Below the pieces are notes generated by a model, which searched no databases, was not told the origin of the DNA, and saw only the letters and a list, made by a program, of their open reading frames with translations. Below, piece by piece: positions 35,690-47,699 of a stretch of DNA of 64,000 nt (the first letter of the stretch is position 1; every line of letters begins with the position of its first letter). The stretch is from contig JBBBDQ010000914.1 of the NCBI GenBank assembly GCA_037127315.1, positions 506,501-570,500 on the forward strand, given 5' to 3'. This DNA is from Ascarosepion bandense (taxonomy: Eukaryota > Mollusca > Cephalopoda > Sepiida > Sepiidae). A program made the translations under genes and the position numbers.

Positions 35690-38480
35690 TTTTTTAAATT
35701 GCTGTTATGCTAGTTTTAGTGTTTGAAAATATTATAAAGTTCTCATTTTCAGCATTATCTATTATTTTAATTGTCATTTTAATGGCTTTTGGGAGGGATG
35801 AATTATTTGATAGCCTGTGTATGATTTCGTCTGTTTGTGTCTGATGTGCAAATTCCATCTAGGACTTTTAACTCATGAGTGTAAAATAATTTATCGTCAC
35901 GATATGTTTCTCTTAATAATCTGTAAATACTTTTGTTAATCGTTTATTTTTGTACCAATTTTATGTCTTCCCGAGGCTTGAAGATTGTTCATAGAGCTAC
36001 GGTATTTATACTAATTAGTGTTTCATTATAATTAATTTTCTTCATTCTAGTGTGTCGTTAATTTGAATTCCAATTGAAGGGATGGCTGATGATTTGATTT
36101 ACTTCTATATAATTGAATATATTGATGTTCATATTTTTTCCAAGTTATTTGGGCTAGATTATAGCTTGTGTGCATATTGGCATAAGTTTTGCTATCTCAG
36201 AGGTATAAGTACTTCTCTGGATTCTCTATAGAGGTTTCAGTTTTATAAAGTCTGGAATCTCCGAGGCTTAATTCCAGTTCTTGATTTTTAACGGTTTGTA
36301 ATTTTTAAGATAACATTGACGTTTGACATTTTAAATAATGAATCTATAATTTCATTCTGAACTAATGGGTGATCTATATTTTGCTCCGCACATCAACTCA
36401 GTTTTCTTATTACTTTTAAAAGATTCAAAGCATTTTGGCATTTTTGTTTAAGATAATCGACATTCACTTTGAAGTTAAGTTTGCTATTTCGTATGATTCC
36501 TAGATACTTTATATCAAGACTATGAGAATTTAGTGTTCATTTTAACTCTAGATCGATGTGATAGATTCGATTTTTGCAAAAATACAAGCAGTTTTTGTAT
36601 TAGAGAAACTGAGTACATTTTCATTTGCCCATTTTTCTTTCTAGTTAAGCATATTTGTACATTTCTTTCAAGAGAATGCATGTTTGGTGATGAGTGTGAT
36701 ATTGAGAGATCATCTACAATAGGGATTTTTTAATTTCTGTATTAATTGTCTTAATCATACTATTTATTTTGAAAATAAATAATGTAATTGATAAGATGCT
36801 ACCTTGAGATACTTCTACCTGCTGCATGTGTGTGTCCATTCTTCCTATTATTTCTATCTTGAGCTTGTTTTGTTGAATACCATATTCTCCTGTAATATCA
36901 TAGACTTTTTCAAGATCAAATAATATTGACACTCTATGTTGACCTCAGACTAAGCCATCACAAATAATAGATTCTAGCTGCACACTCTGATCATTAGTTC
37001 CTTGGTTGTTTTCCGTAATCCACTTTGGTAGCTAGATAAGGGATTGCTTCTTCACATTAGTCGAGCATTTACCATTATCTTCATTGTCTTGCAAATTCTA
37101 ATTGTTAGTCCAATGGGTTAGAATTATTTTTCCGGGTTGTGGAATTTAAACAATAAAAGACTCAGGCCACCATTTTTTAAATGTGTTTGTACACCATATG
37201 TTATTGAAGATCTGGAGAAATTTTAAAAGAGACATTTTGGCGGGTGATGGAAAAATGGTACTGAATTTCACTTTTAGTTTCGGTTATGGAATCTTTTAGA
37301 TCTGGCATAATTTCTTTGAAATTATGATGCCATAAGGTTAAATATTTCTTTTTTTACATTTCATTTGTTTTGGTTGAATGTTGGAGATTGCGGTGTTTTG
37401 CAATTAATTTTCTGATATTTACCATGTTTTACCTATTAGAGTTATGTTGTTTAGTCTTAGAAAATTAATTATGCCAACAAATGTTGGTTTGTGTAAAAAT
37501 ATCTTCGGCATTTTTCCTGGTTTTAACTGCAATTTTATTTCCGTATGTTCTTTTGCTGTTTATTTGCTCTATATTCTGTATCTTCTGTTTGTTTTTCATT
37601 TTGTTTTGTACTGAGGTTTGATTGTTTTTTCTGTCAGTTTTCAGTTTTTGTAATTTTTCATTTAAGAAATATTGAGTGTTTTGTCATTTCTAGGTTGTTG
37701 TCAGTGAATATTGTGTTGAATTTTTATTGCAGGTAGTTTTGCTTCTTTGGTAAGGCTTGTTTTACAATGAGTTTTAATGTTTCCAATATTTATTTTTTAT
37801 TTTTAATTAAATGTTTGCATATGATGGAATATTGGAGTTTGTTTAAATAATTTACCTTGCTTCTGAATAGGAAATTTTTTGGTGTGTTCAATTTTTAATA
37901 GAGGTTTTACTTTTCCCATGTTTCGTTGTCCCTGGAGTTTTTTTTTTACAATTAGTGCATTTAGATATAATCTGTGTGGTTAGGATCAATCTCCCAACAT
38001 GTTCTACATACAAATCTTCTTGTACATTTATTCTACGTGTCTCCATATTGTTGGCAGTTGAAGCATATTAATGGATTTGGAATATATGTTTCTACTTTGG
38101 AAACAGTATTTCCAATTTCTATCTCTTGTGGAGATTCCGGTGCATCAAAGTAAAGTAATAATATAATTGTTGGTATCTATAATTTTATAATATTTTTTAT
38201 GCTTGTAATGTTTTGTCGTTATTTTTTATAGTTTTTTTTTTCTAATTTCCTCCTTGGTACACAGAAAAAATTCAGTGATTCTCACCCCACGTCTGAATAA
38301 ATTTAGACATGTGTGTGTAGACCCTTACCTATACAGCAAGAAATTTGGTAATCCTTAGAGTTTCAGTGTTATGTTTTCTTTGGATTTCTATCAGTAACGT
38401 ACTTTTAAAAACTATTTTTAAAATTAAACTGAATTTTTTATATTCCAATGGTAATATATAATTGTTGTTATTAGTTTGTT
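35690..38480 (-). mobile_element. LINE-C (jockey-type) with gag remnant and RT, endonuclease deleted
   Basis: Minus strand. ORF1/gag: CTKEEIRK (about 38255), TYIPNPLICFNCQQYGDT (about 38095-38045) and NKCTRRFVCRTC form a CCHC-type knuckle region, followed by IEHTKKFPI (about 37895). ORF2: FNNIWCTNTFKKWWPESF (about 37210-37150), KVDYGKQ..., SILFDLEKVYDITGEYGI (about 36930-36880), VSQGSILSITLFIFKINSM (about 36815-36760), and the catalytic box as VDDLSIS (about 36715). C-terminal blocks continue to about 35790. No APE endonuclease lies between gag and RT, so several hundred codons were lost. Stops are numerous; the element is dead. The 3' end is a T tract at 35686-35695. Confidence 0.85.
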
Positions 38481-38589
38481 TTCTATTGGTTTTATTATTA
38501 TGAATTTCAAACTCTTTTCCTTCGAGTGATTTTCTGTGTTGTTTTCTGTGTCTGTATCAATGTATAGTCTCTTAGGATATTTGTACTCA

Positions 38590-39020
38590 TACTTTTATGA
38601 TTCATCCGCTATGCTACCCACCGTTATTAACAGGTGTAATTCGGAAAAAGCTGTCTATGAAGTCACTATTTGTCCAGTGGAGGACCCTAGCTATAAAAGA
38701 GTTTATATAGGGGTATCTGCAAGTAGTTGGAAACATAGACTGTACAACCACAGACACTTGTTTTCCATCGCCTCCTTGAAACATCAAACTGCCTTGTGTA
38801 AAAATACTGGAATATTAAAGATGGAGGATTTACCCCACTGGTCAGATAGAGGATTGTTAAATACGCTAACACTCCCGACAATTTCAGAGATAGATGCAAT
38901 TTATGCCTGAAGGAAAAATTGATGATCATAAAGTATAATAATCCAGAGAAACTCCTTAATCATCGGAATGAATTAATATTTAAATGCCGACATAAAATTG
39001 AATATAAAATAGACTAGATA
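38590..39020 (+). mobile_element. Penelope-like element P2: GIY-YIG endonuclease domain
   Basis: The plus frame reads SEKAVYEVTICPVEDPSYKR, then VYIGVSASSWKHRLYNHRHLF (38701-38763): the GIY-YIG core YIG with downstream arginine and the HRH segment. TALCKNTGILK follows. After a frameshift near 38900 come CLKEKLMIIKYNNPEKLLNH and RNELIFKCRHKIEYKID, ending in a stop at about 39014; this is the PLE C-terminus with its CRHK motif. The RT domain is missing, so it is 5'-truncated. The subfamily differs from P1 (18.8-19.7 kb). At 39080-39115 TTGAAAAGGTG...GGGAAAAGTC-TGTAATG may be a decayed copy of the hairpin motif seen in the P1 3' flank. Confidence 0.85.
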
Positions 39021-39204
39021 AATCTTTATTGGGATTTAAATTAGTGTAAATTAAATTAATTTATATTAATTTAACTTGAAAAGGTGTTTATTTTGGGAAA
39101 AGTCTGTAATGTACGGTTATTATCATTTTACCACAAAAGTTTTTTTTATAATTTTTATTTTTGTGTTTTTTATTTTTATAATTATTGTATTTATAGTTAT
39201 TTTT

Positions 39205-40395
39205 TCAATCATATCACCCCAAGCAAGGTAGTCTACTGCCACTATAGTGCAGAGGGTTACATAGAGCGATTGGGTATAGGAAATGTTAGAGGGAGGGTGA
39301 TAGACGAGTTAGGAGGTACGTAGGAAGAGTGTTGGAGGGAATGGATGCGAGTTAGTGTGTTAGGAGGTGTTTATTGACTTTACATTCAAACTCCTGGAGG
39401 TTGTAGCCGTCGGGGAATCAATCATGCGGAAGAGAATTCCACATGCATGAAGTGCGAGAAAAGAAGCTGTTGGAGTAGAAATTGCGGTTACATTTCGTCG
39501 GTTTCAATGTAAAGGGGTGGGACCTATTTGCCAATCTAGTATCTCGTGCAATTTCACACCTAGGGGGCACCAGTGATTTAAGTTTATCCAAGCAGAAGCC
39601 GTGAAAGTACTTATACAAGAGACACAGAGAAGCAACGTCACGCCGGTGAGAGAGTGATTGCAGGCGGTCAGCTAAGTCGGTATCGATCACATTACAGATT
39701 CTCCGCTGTATTTTGTCAAGAAGCCCGAGGGGATAGAAGGGGCACCCGACCAGATGTGGCAGCAGTATTCAATACACGGGTGGACGGTAGATTTATATAT
39801 GTGCAGGATAGATTCAGGCGGAAAGAATTTCCGGGTCCTGCACAGAGAGCCGACTTTCATAGCAGCGGATTTAGTAATGGATTCGACCCAGTCATTCCAC
39901 TTGAGGTCCGCTGAGAATGTCAGGCCGTGCAGGCGTAATGTTTTACTCTCTGGGAGGCAGGCCTGTTCCATGCTAATGGGGGCGGGAGGTGTGGTTGTCT
40001 GTGGTGGTTAATTGACAGCAGCTTCGTTTTGGAGGAATTGAATTTTAAAAGCCATTTCTTACCCCAATCCACCACGGATTGGAGGTCCTTTTCAAGTGAG
40101 GCAGCTGGGTTTGCCTTGTCACCATCACCAGATTTTTGATTGAGGCGAGAGTAAACTGTGGTATCATCGGCGTACATACCTACTTGGGATCTTATGGCAT
40201 CGGGGAGATCATTGATGTAGATTAGAAAGATTGTAGGACCTAGGATAGAGCCTTGGGGGACACCCGCGTTTGTAGGATAATTCTGAGCGGCATGTCCGTT
40301 TAAGACCACATTCAGAGTGCGGTTAAAGAGGAATGACTGGATTAAGTCCAACAAAAGTCCAGTTATGCCGTAGCTTTGCAGTTTCCGTAGAAAAT
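39205..40395 (-). mobile_element. LINE-A with intact YADD box, 5'-truncated
   Basis: Minus-strand pieces in order. LLDLIQSFLFNRTLNVVLNG precedes GVPQGSILGPTIFLIYINDL (about 40275-40215) and GMYADDTTVYSR (about 40185-40150), where the catalytic aspartates are intact. VVDWGKKWLLKFNSSKTKLL follows, then a second frame (39687-39971) with LTFSADLKWNDW and IEYCCHIWSG, and a third (39418-39690) with RRDVASLCLLYKYFHGFC and SFFSRTSCMWNSLP. The 3' terminus at 39205-39240 (CTTGCTTGGGGTGATATGATTG, minus strand) is the family end. The 5' end is cut near 40395 beside a (TTA)n array. It belongs to a somewhat different subfamily from the 48/59-kb copies. Confidence 0.9.
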
Positions 40396-40510
40396 GAATG
40401 TTGTTATTATTATTATAATTATTATTATCATTATTATTATTAACGTCTCAGAGAACTTTTGTTTGATACATACATATATATATTATTATTATTATTTTAT
40501 TATTATCTAT
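40396..40510. repeat. (TTA)n-rich microsatellite
   Basis: Imperfect TTA/ATT repeats on both sides of ACGTCTCAGAGAAC. Confidence 0.85.
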
Positions 40511-40544
40511 TATGATTATTAATAATATTTAAAATGTTTTTTTA

Positions 40545-41300
40545 GATTTTATTTTAATATTTTATTTATTTTTTCTTACTAGGAGCTATTATTTTAACTA
40601 TGCTTATAATAAATTACTACTAGTGGTTATATTGTAATTTATATTTGGATGTACGATTTATGATTTACTTTTCACAATGAATATACCCCATAATCGGTAT
40701 ATTTTAACTTAAGAGTACATCCCATGTCGCGTTTCTAAGAATGAATATTAGCGTAATAGACGTCGGTTCCGATCTAAGACGTTTATTTTGAGTTTGTTTT
40801 AAATTATTTTCTATCTTGCTCTCTTTCTGTTTCTTTCTTTCTGTTTATTTATTTTTCTCTCTTTTTTAGGTTTTACTTTTCTAACTTTTTCTTTTTCTAT
40901 ATTTAATAATAATTTTATTTTTTTTAGTAATTTTAACTATTTTACCTGAATTTTTAAATAATAATGAACATTTAAAATAATAGAAATAGTGGTTATTATT
41001 TCAAATTGTATTAAAATTATGATGTACAATTTACTTTTTACCGTAAATATATCCCATTATATTTGAAACTAAATTTCAGTGTTAAATTTTCCACGTCATG
41101 TATTTCTGAGAAAGCAGACAAGTCGTTATAGACGCTATTTCGATACATGAGGTTAACATTTTATTTCTCTGGATACCGTCCACTTTCTTTTTATTGTATT
41201 TCTTTGTCCTTTATTTTTCTCTTATTTTTTCTCGTTTTTTCTCTTCTTTTTTTTTTCTTTTATTTCCATTAATCAATCGTCTACTTTTACTTTGTCCTTG
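40545..41300. repeat. Diverged tandem duplication, about 376-bp unit
   Basis: GATGTACGATTTATGATTTACTTTT (40650) recurs as GATGTACAATTTACTTTTTACC (41022). AATATACCCCATAAT/AATATATCCCATTAT, GTCGCGTTTCTAAGAATG/GTCATGTATTTCTGAGAA, ATAGACGTCGGTTCCGAT/ATAGACGCTATTTCGAT and the following CT-rich tract recur in the same order. There are two units and neither is coding. Confidence 0.65.
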
Positions 41301-41636
41301 CTTATTTCTATTTTTGGGGTTCTTTTTAAATGAGCGATACATTTTTTTCGTGAATAACCGTTACAAATGTCTACTCTAAATATAGACATGTGATCGTCTG
41401 TGCAAAATAATTTTGGGGAGATTTTGAGAATCAGCTGTTGTAACAGTAGAGTCTGACTAGCCCCAATTAACTTCATTATGCGATGAAATATGTATTACCC
41501 ATTGGAATCGTAATAAATCAAAAATCTTTTTCTAAATTATATTACTTTGTTAAATTAAATAAATGAATTTAACATTGAGCTCTTTTGAGTTCGTCTCTAT
41601 CGGAATTTATCTGGATAGTATACCAAGTGTGCTACG

Positions 41637-41638
<2 letters not shown>

Positions 41639-41686
<48 letters not shown>
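41639..41686. repeat. (TA)n microsatellite
   Basis: About 23 TA units. Confidence 0.95.
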
Positions 41687-41687
<1 letters not shown>

Positions 41688-42102
41688 AATTCAGATACTT
41701 CAATCCAAAGGAAAAAAGCAGGAAGGTAAATTCCAAAAAACCCGATCCTAATTAATATTAAAAATTTATTTTAATATTAAAAAATGATACAGGAAGAGAG
41801 CTCCATGTAATAAAATATTACAGAGCAAATATATATATTAAAAAAGGATTAATTCAAAGATGTTGAATGGCCATTTCGATATGACGATCCCCACGGGGAG
41901 CGACACATCACCTCAGCAACAGAAAAAAACCTTTCAGAAACTGGAGAAAAATTAGTCTACTTTTCCTTTTTAAATAGATTGCAAAGAAATTAAAAAATAA
42001 ATAATAATAAAATAAAATAAAATAAAATAAAATAAAAATAAAAATAAAGGGAAAGAAAAAGAAAAGGAAAAAGAAAAAGAAAAGGATAGAATAAAATGTG
42101 TG

Positions 42103-42112
42103 AGTGCATAAA

Positions 42113-42173
<61 letters not shown>

Positions 42174-42425
42174 CGTGTGTGTGTATATGTGTGCATGTAT
42201 GTGTACACATGTATATTATGTCTATGTGTGTGCGTGTGAGTGTATTTGTGTGCATGTATGTGTACACATGTATATTATGTCTATATGAATTTTTTGTATA
42301 TAGGTGTGTACACACACATATATATATATATGTGTGTATGCGCATGTATATGTATATTAGTGTGTAATAAATTGAATGTATGTGTGTGTATGTGTATGTA
42401 TATATGTATTCTTATTCGTTAAATG

Positions 42426-42471
<46 letters not shown>

Positions 42472-42502
42472 ACTTCTATTGATATGTATATATAATAATT
42501 GT

Positions 42503-42534
<32 letters not shown>
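42103..42534. repeat. TA/TG microsatellites and poly(T) in the centre of the foldback element
   Basis: TA at 42116-42162, TG-rich to 42260, mixed TA/TG at 42303-42345 and 42427-42470, and T28 at 42507-42534. Confidence 0.95.
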
Positions 42535-42537
<3 letters not shown>

Positions 42538-43085
42538 TAGTATTGTCTTTATTTAGTTTAATTTCAAATGACCTAATTTTTTTAAAAAAATAATTTTATT
42601 TCAAATCCTATATCTTTTTATTCCCTTTTATCAATAATTTATGCCTTTTTAAGTAAAGGCTTTTTTTAATACTTCAACGTTTTGGGGAAATTAGATTTTT
42701 GAATTTGTCCAGCGTCTGTAATATTTAAAAAAAATTTTTTCTTTAGTTTCTTTCTTTTTCCCTCCCTTCCTTCTTTTATCTCTCTTACCAACTTTTTTCC
42801 GTGTTGCTTTAAATGATTCAACACGGGGTCTGTTAATTTTTAGTTACATTCTCCCCTTTTTTTTGCAAACCCAGACGATGTCAATTTTTTTTCTTTTCTT
42901 ATTTATTTGATTTTATTCTATCCTTTTCTTTTTCTTTTTCCTTTTCTTTTTCTTTCCCTTTATTTTTATTTTTATTTTATTTTATTTTATTTTATTTTAT
43001 TATTATTTATTTTTTAATTTCTTTGCAATCTATTTAAAAAGGAAAAGTAGACTAATTTTTCTCCAGTTTCTGAAAGGTTTTTTTC

Positions 43086-43146
43086 TGTTGCTGAGGTGAT
43101 GTGTCGCTCCCCGTGGGGATCGTCATATCGAAATGGCCATTCAACA
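43086..43146 (+). ncRNA. Hammerhead-like fold in the right arm (mirrored at 41861-41921 on the minus strand)
   Basis: TGTTG (43086-43090) pairs with CAACA (43142-43146) as stem I. CTGAGGT (43091-43097) stands where CTGANGA is expected. A long hairpin follows (43098-43112 with 43115-43129, loop GT, two mismatches). GAA (43130-43132) precedes the self-complementary ATGGCCAT (stem III) and T at the cleavage position. All three helices are present, but conserved A9 is replaced by T, so self-cleavage is doubtful. A plain hairpin without ribozyme ancestry is the alternative. Confidence 0.4.
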
Positions 43147-43178
43147 TCTTTGAATTAATCCTTTTTTAATATATATAT

Positions 43179-44339
43179 ATATATATATAGATTGATTAAA
43201 TTTAAAACTGTATGACTCTGGATATTTACTGCAATTTAGTCAAGATTTACAGATAATTAAACTAGATTATAATAAGTGATACCATATGCCAATAAGTACG
43301 AGGCACAGGTAACAATACTTACAAAATAATAAATAATTTGCATATATCCAATGGAAGTATAAACTAGGTTCTCCCCAGCTAGGTTGGTAACAATTCTAAT
43401 AAAAACACAACTGAAATTTTAAACCTGGGTAAATGGAACTGGATAGTGTGGGATCCTAGTTAGTCATAGCAAAATGGTTTGGGGCCAGTCCCAATTACCC
43501 CACTAAACAATTCAGTTAGAGAAATATTACTAAGAAAATTTCCAACCATGAGTAACAGGTTAGTTATCAGGTGTTAAAACTTGATTTTACTCTCGTATAT
43601 ATTCCACACCGCTTGCATCCATTAACGCAAGAGTTGTGAATAAATATTGAATGCTCATATTCAAAACATGTTCAATCAGTCTGGTGACCTTGTCAGGCAG
43701 TGTTACAGAGCATGTTGATTATTAGAGGAATCATGTAGGCATCCGTAAACCTACTGGTGACGTACATTGCTTTCTTGTTGCAAAACCAGAAACAGAATGA
43801 ATTTGATAATATTATGGAAGTACTTGGCTTTGCACAACGTTCTTTTGGCAAAATCGAGCAGATTATGTAAATTAAGACCATGATGTGCATTGTAGTTGAA
43901 TGCCCTCTGGGCGCTATCACCTTCGCAAGTCAATATAGAACATGCAAAGGAATATTATTTGCATGAATGAAACCTTGTCCCGTTCTTGGGACACAATAGG
44001 GTGCCATTGATTAATCTTTATAACATCACGAGAGATAGGCTCAAAGGTGCCATAGTGTAATGGACATGATATAAAATCAGTTAAAGTATTAGAATCGTTT
44101 CTTCTTTCCATGACGTTCCTTAATCTCCCAGTCGTATTTATATAATGCTCACAAAAATAGTAGAGATAGTTTTCCTTGACACATTTCGAAGTGTGAAACC
44201 AAGAGTCAACACGCAGTTTATAGAAAATATTACAATTTCGGAATTGTTTTCTAATTCTTTTATGTTTGCAATACAAATTGCATTTTCGTCATTGTTCTAT
44301 TCACATCACTAAAGAGAAAGTGAAGATTAATATATTCAG
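43179..44339. other. Unassigned region with a 119-codon frame
   Basis: The frame at 43917-44276 (-) (SWFHTSKCVKENYLYYFCEH; RLRNVMERRND) and a following minus frame at 43693-43920 are more complex in composition than the surroundings, but I recognise no domain. They could be remnants of an unknown transposon ORF or chance. There is no start context or splice evidence. Confidence 0.3.
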
Positions 44340-44875
44340 ACATACATAATATGTGTGCGTGTGTCTAGGTGAACCTGTAATGTAGTGACTAAGGATTGTT
44401 TCAGAAAAACATCTTTTACCATTTGGTTAGAAATTGACAATTATATCAGCCCCAAAAAGTTTTAAATACCCTCGTAAAAAAATGTGAAGTAAAAATATGT
44501 TTGCATGCTTTCAAAATAGTTTTCCAGCGAAATACCTATCACAGGGAATTCTTTAATGATCAAATCTCAAGCCATACACTAAAAATAAAGACTGGTCATA
44601 TGAAATTATTAGATACCGACAGGTTCACTTTTCCTTGATTAGTATATCCTGGGTAGCTTACTTGTAAACTTTACAGTAGACAGTAGGGTCGTGCTATCAT
44701 TATTTTTAATACTATTATTTATAAATTTTTTATTATTATTTAGGACTCTTAATTTTTTTTATTAATATTTATTACTCTTATTTATCATTATTTTAATATT
44801 ATTGTTATTTGCATTATTATTTTTGCATTATTATTGTTATTTGCATTATTATCATCATCATTACTATTTGTATTA

Positions 44876-44914
<39 letters not shown>

Positions 44915-45082
44915 ATTGTTATTTTTACATTATTTCTATTAATTTTTCATTCTTTTATCATTTTCTTTATTACCATTATTATAAATTGATATTTTAAAAT
45001 AATATTTAATATAAAATCTATTATACAACATTATCTGGTGATTAAATAATACACTTATATTCATATTAATATAGCAATTTTT
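44340..45082. repeat. AT-rich, with a (TTA)n array
   Basis: TTA repeats run at 44872-44912, with imperfect ATT-rich sequence over 44700-44990. The rest is unassigned. Confidence 0.8.
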
Positions 45083-45195
45083 TAGGCGCAGCTTAGGTTG
45101 GCACAAGGGTTAGAGTATAGTATGGAGCTCACTACTCAGCCGTAAGTGATCTAGTAAGTCAAACTTCCTAACCCTAACATTACGTTGAAATGCCC
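45083..45195 (-). mobile_element. tRNA-derived short SINE, family S1, copy 3 (decayed)
   Basis: Aligns with the other S1 copies on the minus strand: AGTAGTGAGCTCCATACTA replaces the B-box region with a small deletion, followed by CTAACCCTTGTGCCAACC and AGCTGCGCCTAAAAAATTG. The A-box region is decayed. Confidence 0.55.
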
Positions 45196-46978
45196 ATATA
45201 CTAATGAAGAGCGCAAGTCTAAAACTATCGCTTAATTGATTTTCTTCTTCATGCAATTTTTTTAACTGGGTTAATTACTGGCTGCGATGAGAAAAGATTT
45301 TGCTACCTAAGTAACCTCTGCGCAACATTATTCTTTGTCTATTATTTTCTCAATTACCTGTTCTTTCTACCAAGCATCATTATTTTTATACACTGATATG
45401 TTTATCCTATTCTTCTTCAACTTCTAATTATTATTACGCTGAAATATAACTGATAGATAATTGTTTTCCAATCCACAGAAAAATAATTACATTTGCATAT
45501 TGCCTCATTCTACTTGGCACTCTCTAAGTTTCAGTATATTTGTTATTGCTGAAACATATTGCATGATTGCTCTTCAGCCTCAAATAATTCATTATTATTT
45601 TTATTATATTTCAGTTTTGTTTTGCGTAGAAGAAAACAAATAATAATAAGTAAAGTCGATTTTTGTTAGTGTTGCTTCTAACATTAATTATTTTAATATA
45701 CATGTTCTCTTCCGGGAATCAGTTTTAAAGCTAAATTTAAGTATCACGTGTTCTACGACGGTAACTTCAAGGAATTAAGGTTTCACTGTTTTGGTTTGTT
45801 ACTCTTGCAAGATATGTTATAAATTCAGCTTGATTCAAGAAATCCAGAAAAGCCCTAATCAAAGTAAAATGGAAAAAAGTATCGGTATAGGTAACCATTT
45901 CAAATGATAAATGCTATCTTCTGTTTAATTAATTGGCACAGAGTATCAATGTAAAGGAAGGACACCGAATGTAACAATAATCACATGTATCGACCAGATG
46001 CATCATAAATCGAGCTGGCACGGATTTCAAAATTCTCTGCTTTTTTGCATAGAAACTTTGGTTTGTTGAAAGTCCATCCACATTTGATGTTAATAGAATT
46101 ACTTAGATGTGTTCGGCGCTGTGGATATAGACATCATCGATGTGTATATGAATGAAAAGTTTCCAACGTCAGTTTGTGCTATTCTAAATAGGTGTTCCTT
46201 TTTTTCTTACAATGATCGAAGAGTAAACCAGCAGAAAAAAATATTGAACATTAAATATGCAAAGACAATGTTTCTTAATGTGTGTGTTAACGCCATTTTG
46301 ATGGTTTTAAAAGCTCTCCAGGAGGCACTAAAATTCAGAGAAGTTTTGGGGACGCTTGAATTTTAACAAAGGAGTAAAGGATTAAACACTTTGAACTCAG
46401 ATTGGGACCGTTTCAACATACATTTATCCATTGGTTTATTTTTTGAGAATATATTCATATTTTTAACATTATTTCATTAATTGTTCTTTATATAACAGAA
46501 TTTAAATATTGGTTTTGGGTTAGTCTAAGAAAAAATAATCCGAAAGGGACACTGGGGAAAGAAAATTGAAAACAACGGGATTCCACGTTTCTCGTAAATA
46601 TATAAAGATTTTTTTCAAAAACCTATAAATAAGACAAATTAGCATTTAAGAAGTTATATTTCGATATTGCTGCAAGTCTAATAAATGAAGCTAGCTGAAA
46701 GATACAGTTTATAACTTAAGCTCTGCGTCATTTTTAATCTCCGCGTAATTTAATAACTTTCCAAATTATTTTCCATTAGATAAAGTGCTACTCGTTTTTT
46801 TTATTTGAGCAAGACAATACGAATCTGAATTTAATGAATTTTTTGTTAGACAATAGAAGATAATCAGCGCACGCACATACACCTATATATACATACGCAC
46901 AAAAGATCTAAATACACTTTTTCTGATATGAAGCCAATTTTGCTCATATATAAGCGTATGTTTAAACAATATTTTATC

Positions 46979-46979
<1 letters not shown>
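45196..46979. other. No recognised gene
   Basis: The frames at 45461-45643 and 46109-46366 (+) lack recognisable domains. Nothing else is seen. Confidence 0.35.

Positions 46980-47070
<91 letters not shown>
46980..47070. repeat. (TA)n-(TG)n microsatellite
   Basis: TA to about 47021, then about 24 TG units. Confidence 0.95.
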
Positions 47071-47072
<2 letters not shown>

Positions 47073-47635
47073 TTCGTGGTTGGTTACAAAATAATAAAAC
47101 TATCAGTTAACTCAATCTGTTTTTCTTAGCAATTCAACCTTGAAGATGATTTGGAAAAAGATTGAAAGTACCTGGGAAAATAAAAGTGAAATAAAAATAA
47201 TCTGTAGTACCTTTCTTAAAGTATTTAATATAGATTTAATGAAGTTAGTTTTGAGAATTCGATAGGATTACAATGAAAATAAACATATGTTCCGAGTATT
47301 TAACAATACATGCTTAGAGGAATATATATATATATACGTTGATGAATTGACACGTTATATGTGTATGAGTTGAATGCTTTATGCAATCACTAAGTGTCTT
47401 TTCCAACTCTACAAATATGCAAACCTGCCGAAGTAGAAAATATTTTAAACTGTTGAAAATAGTTTAAAAAAAAGCATGGCCAATACCTACCTAAACAAAA
47501 AGCTGTAGTGCTCAAGCTCTCGACAAACCACATAAGGTAGAGCTTGTAACAAAACCAAAATCCGGGAAAGCATTCATGAACATCAATCTAAAATCATGAC
47601 TCCAATTTTCATGCTAAATTGATATTCAAACTCTT

Positions 47636-47644
<9 letters not shown>
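47071..47644. other. No recognised gene
   Basis: Unassigned AT-rich sequence. Confidence 0.35.

Positions 47645-47681
<37 letters not shown>
47645..47681. repeat. (TA)n microsatellite
   Basis: Short CT tract followed by about 18 TA units. Confidence 0.95.
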
Positions 47682-47683
<2 letters not shown>

Positions 47684-47699
47684 AACTCACTGTGTTATA

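Larger units (their letters stand above)
41829..43178. repeat. Foldback element with two essentially identical 268-bp inverted arms
   Basis: The left arm (41829-42096) is the reverse complement of the right arm (42910-43178). I compared them segment by segment and found no mismatch from AAAAAAGGATTAATTCAAAG through ACATCACCTCAGCAACAG and the TAAAA repeats to GGATAGAATAAAAT. The 813-bp centre holds TA/TG arrays, a 28-bp T run (42507-42534) and T-rich sequence without coding potential. Each arm carries a hammerhead-like fold (listed separately). Every other interspersed repeat here is heavily diverged, so arm identity implies a recent event, gene conversion or an assembly artefact. Confidence 0.9.

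Noticed and set aside
42507..42534. T28 run as a minus-strand LINE or SINE poly(A) tail
   Set aside because: No retroelement 3' end adjoins it; it lies in the simple-repeat centre of the foldback element.
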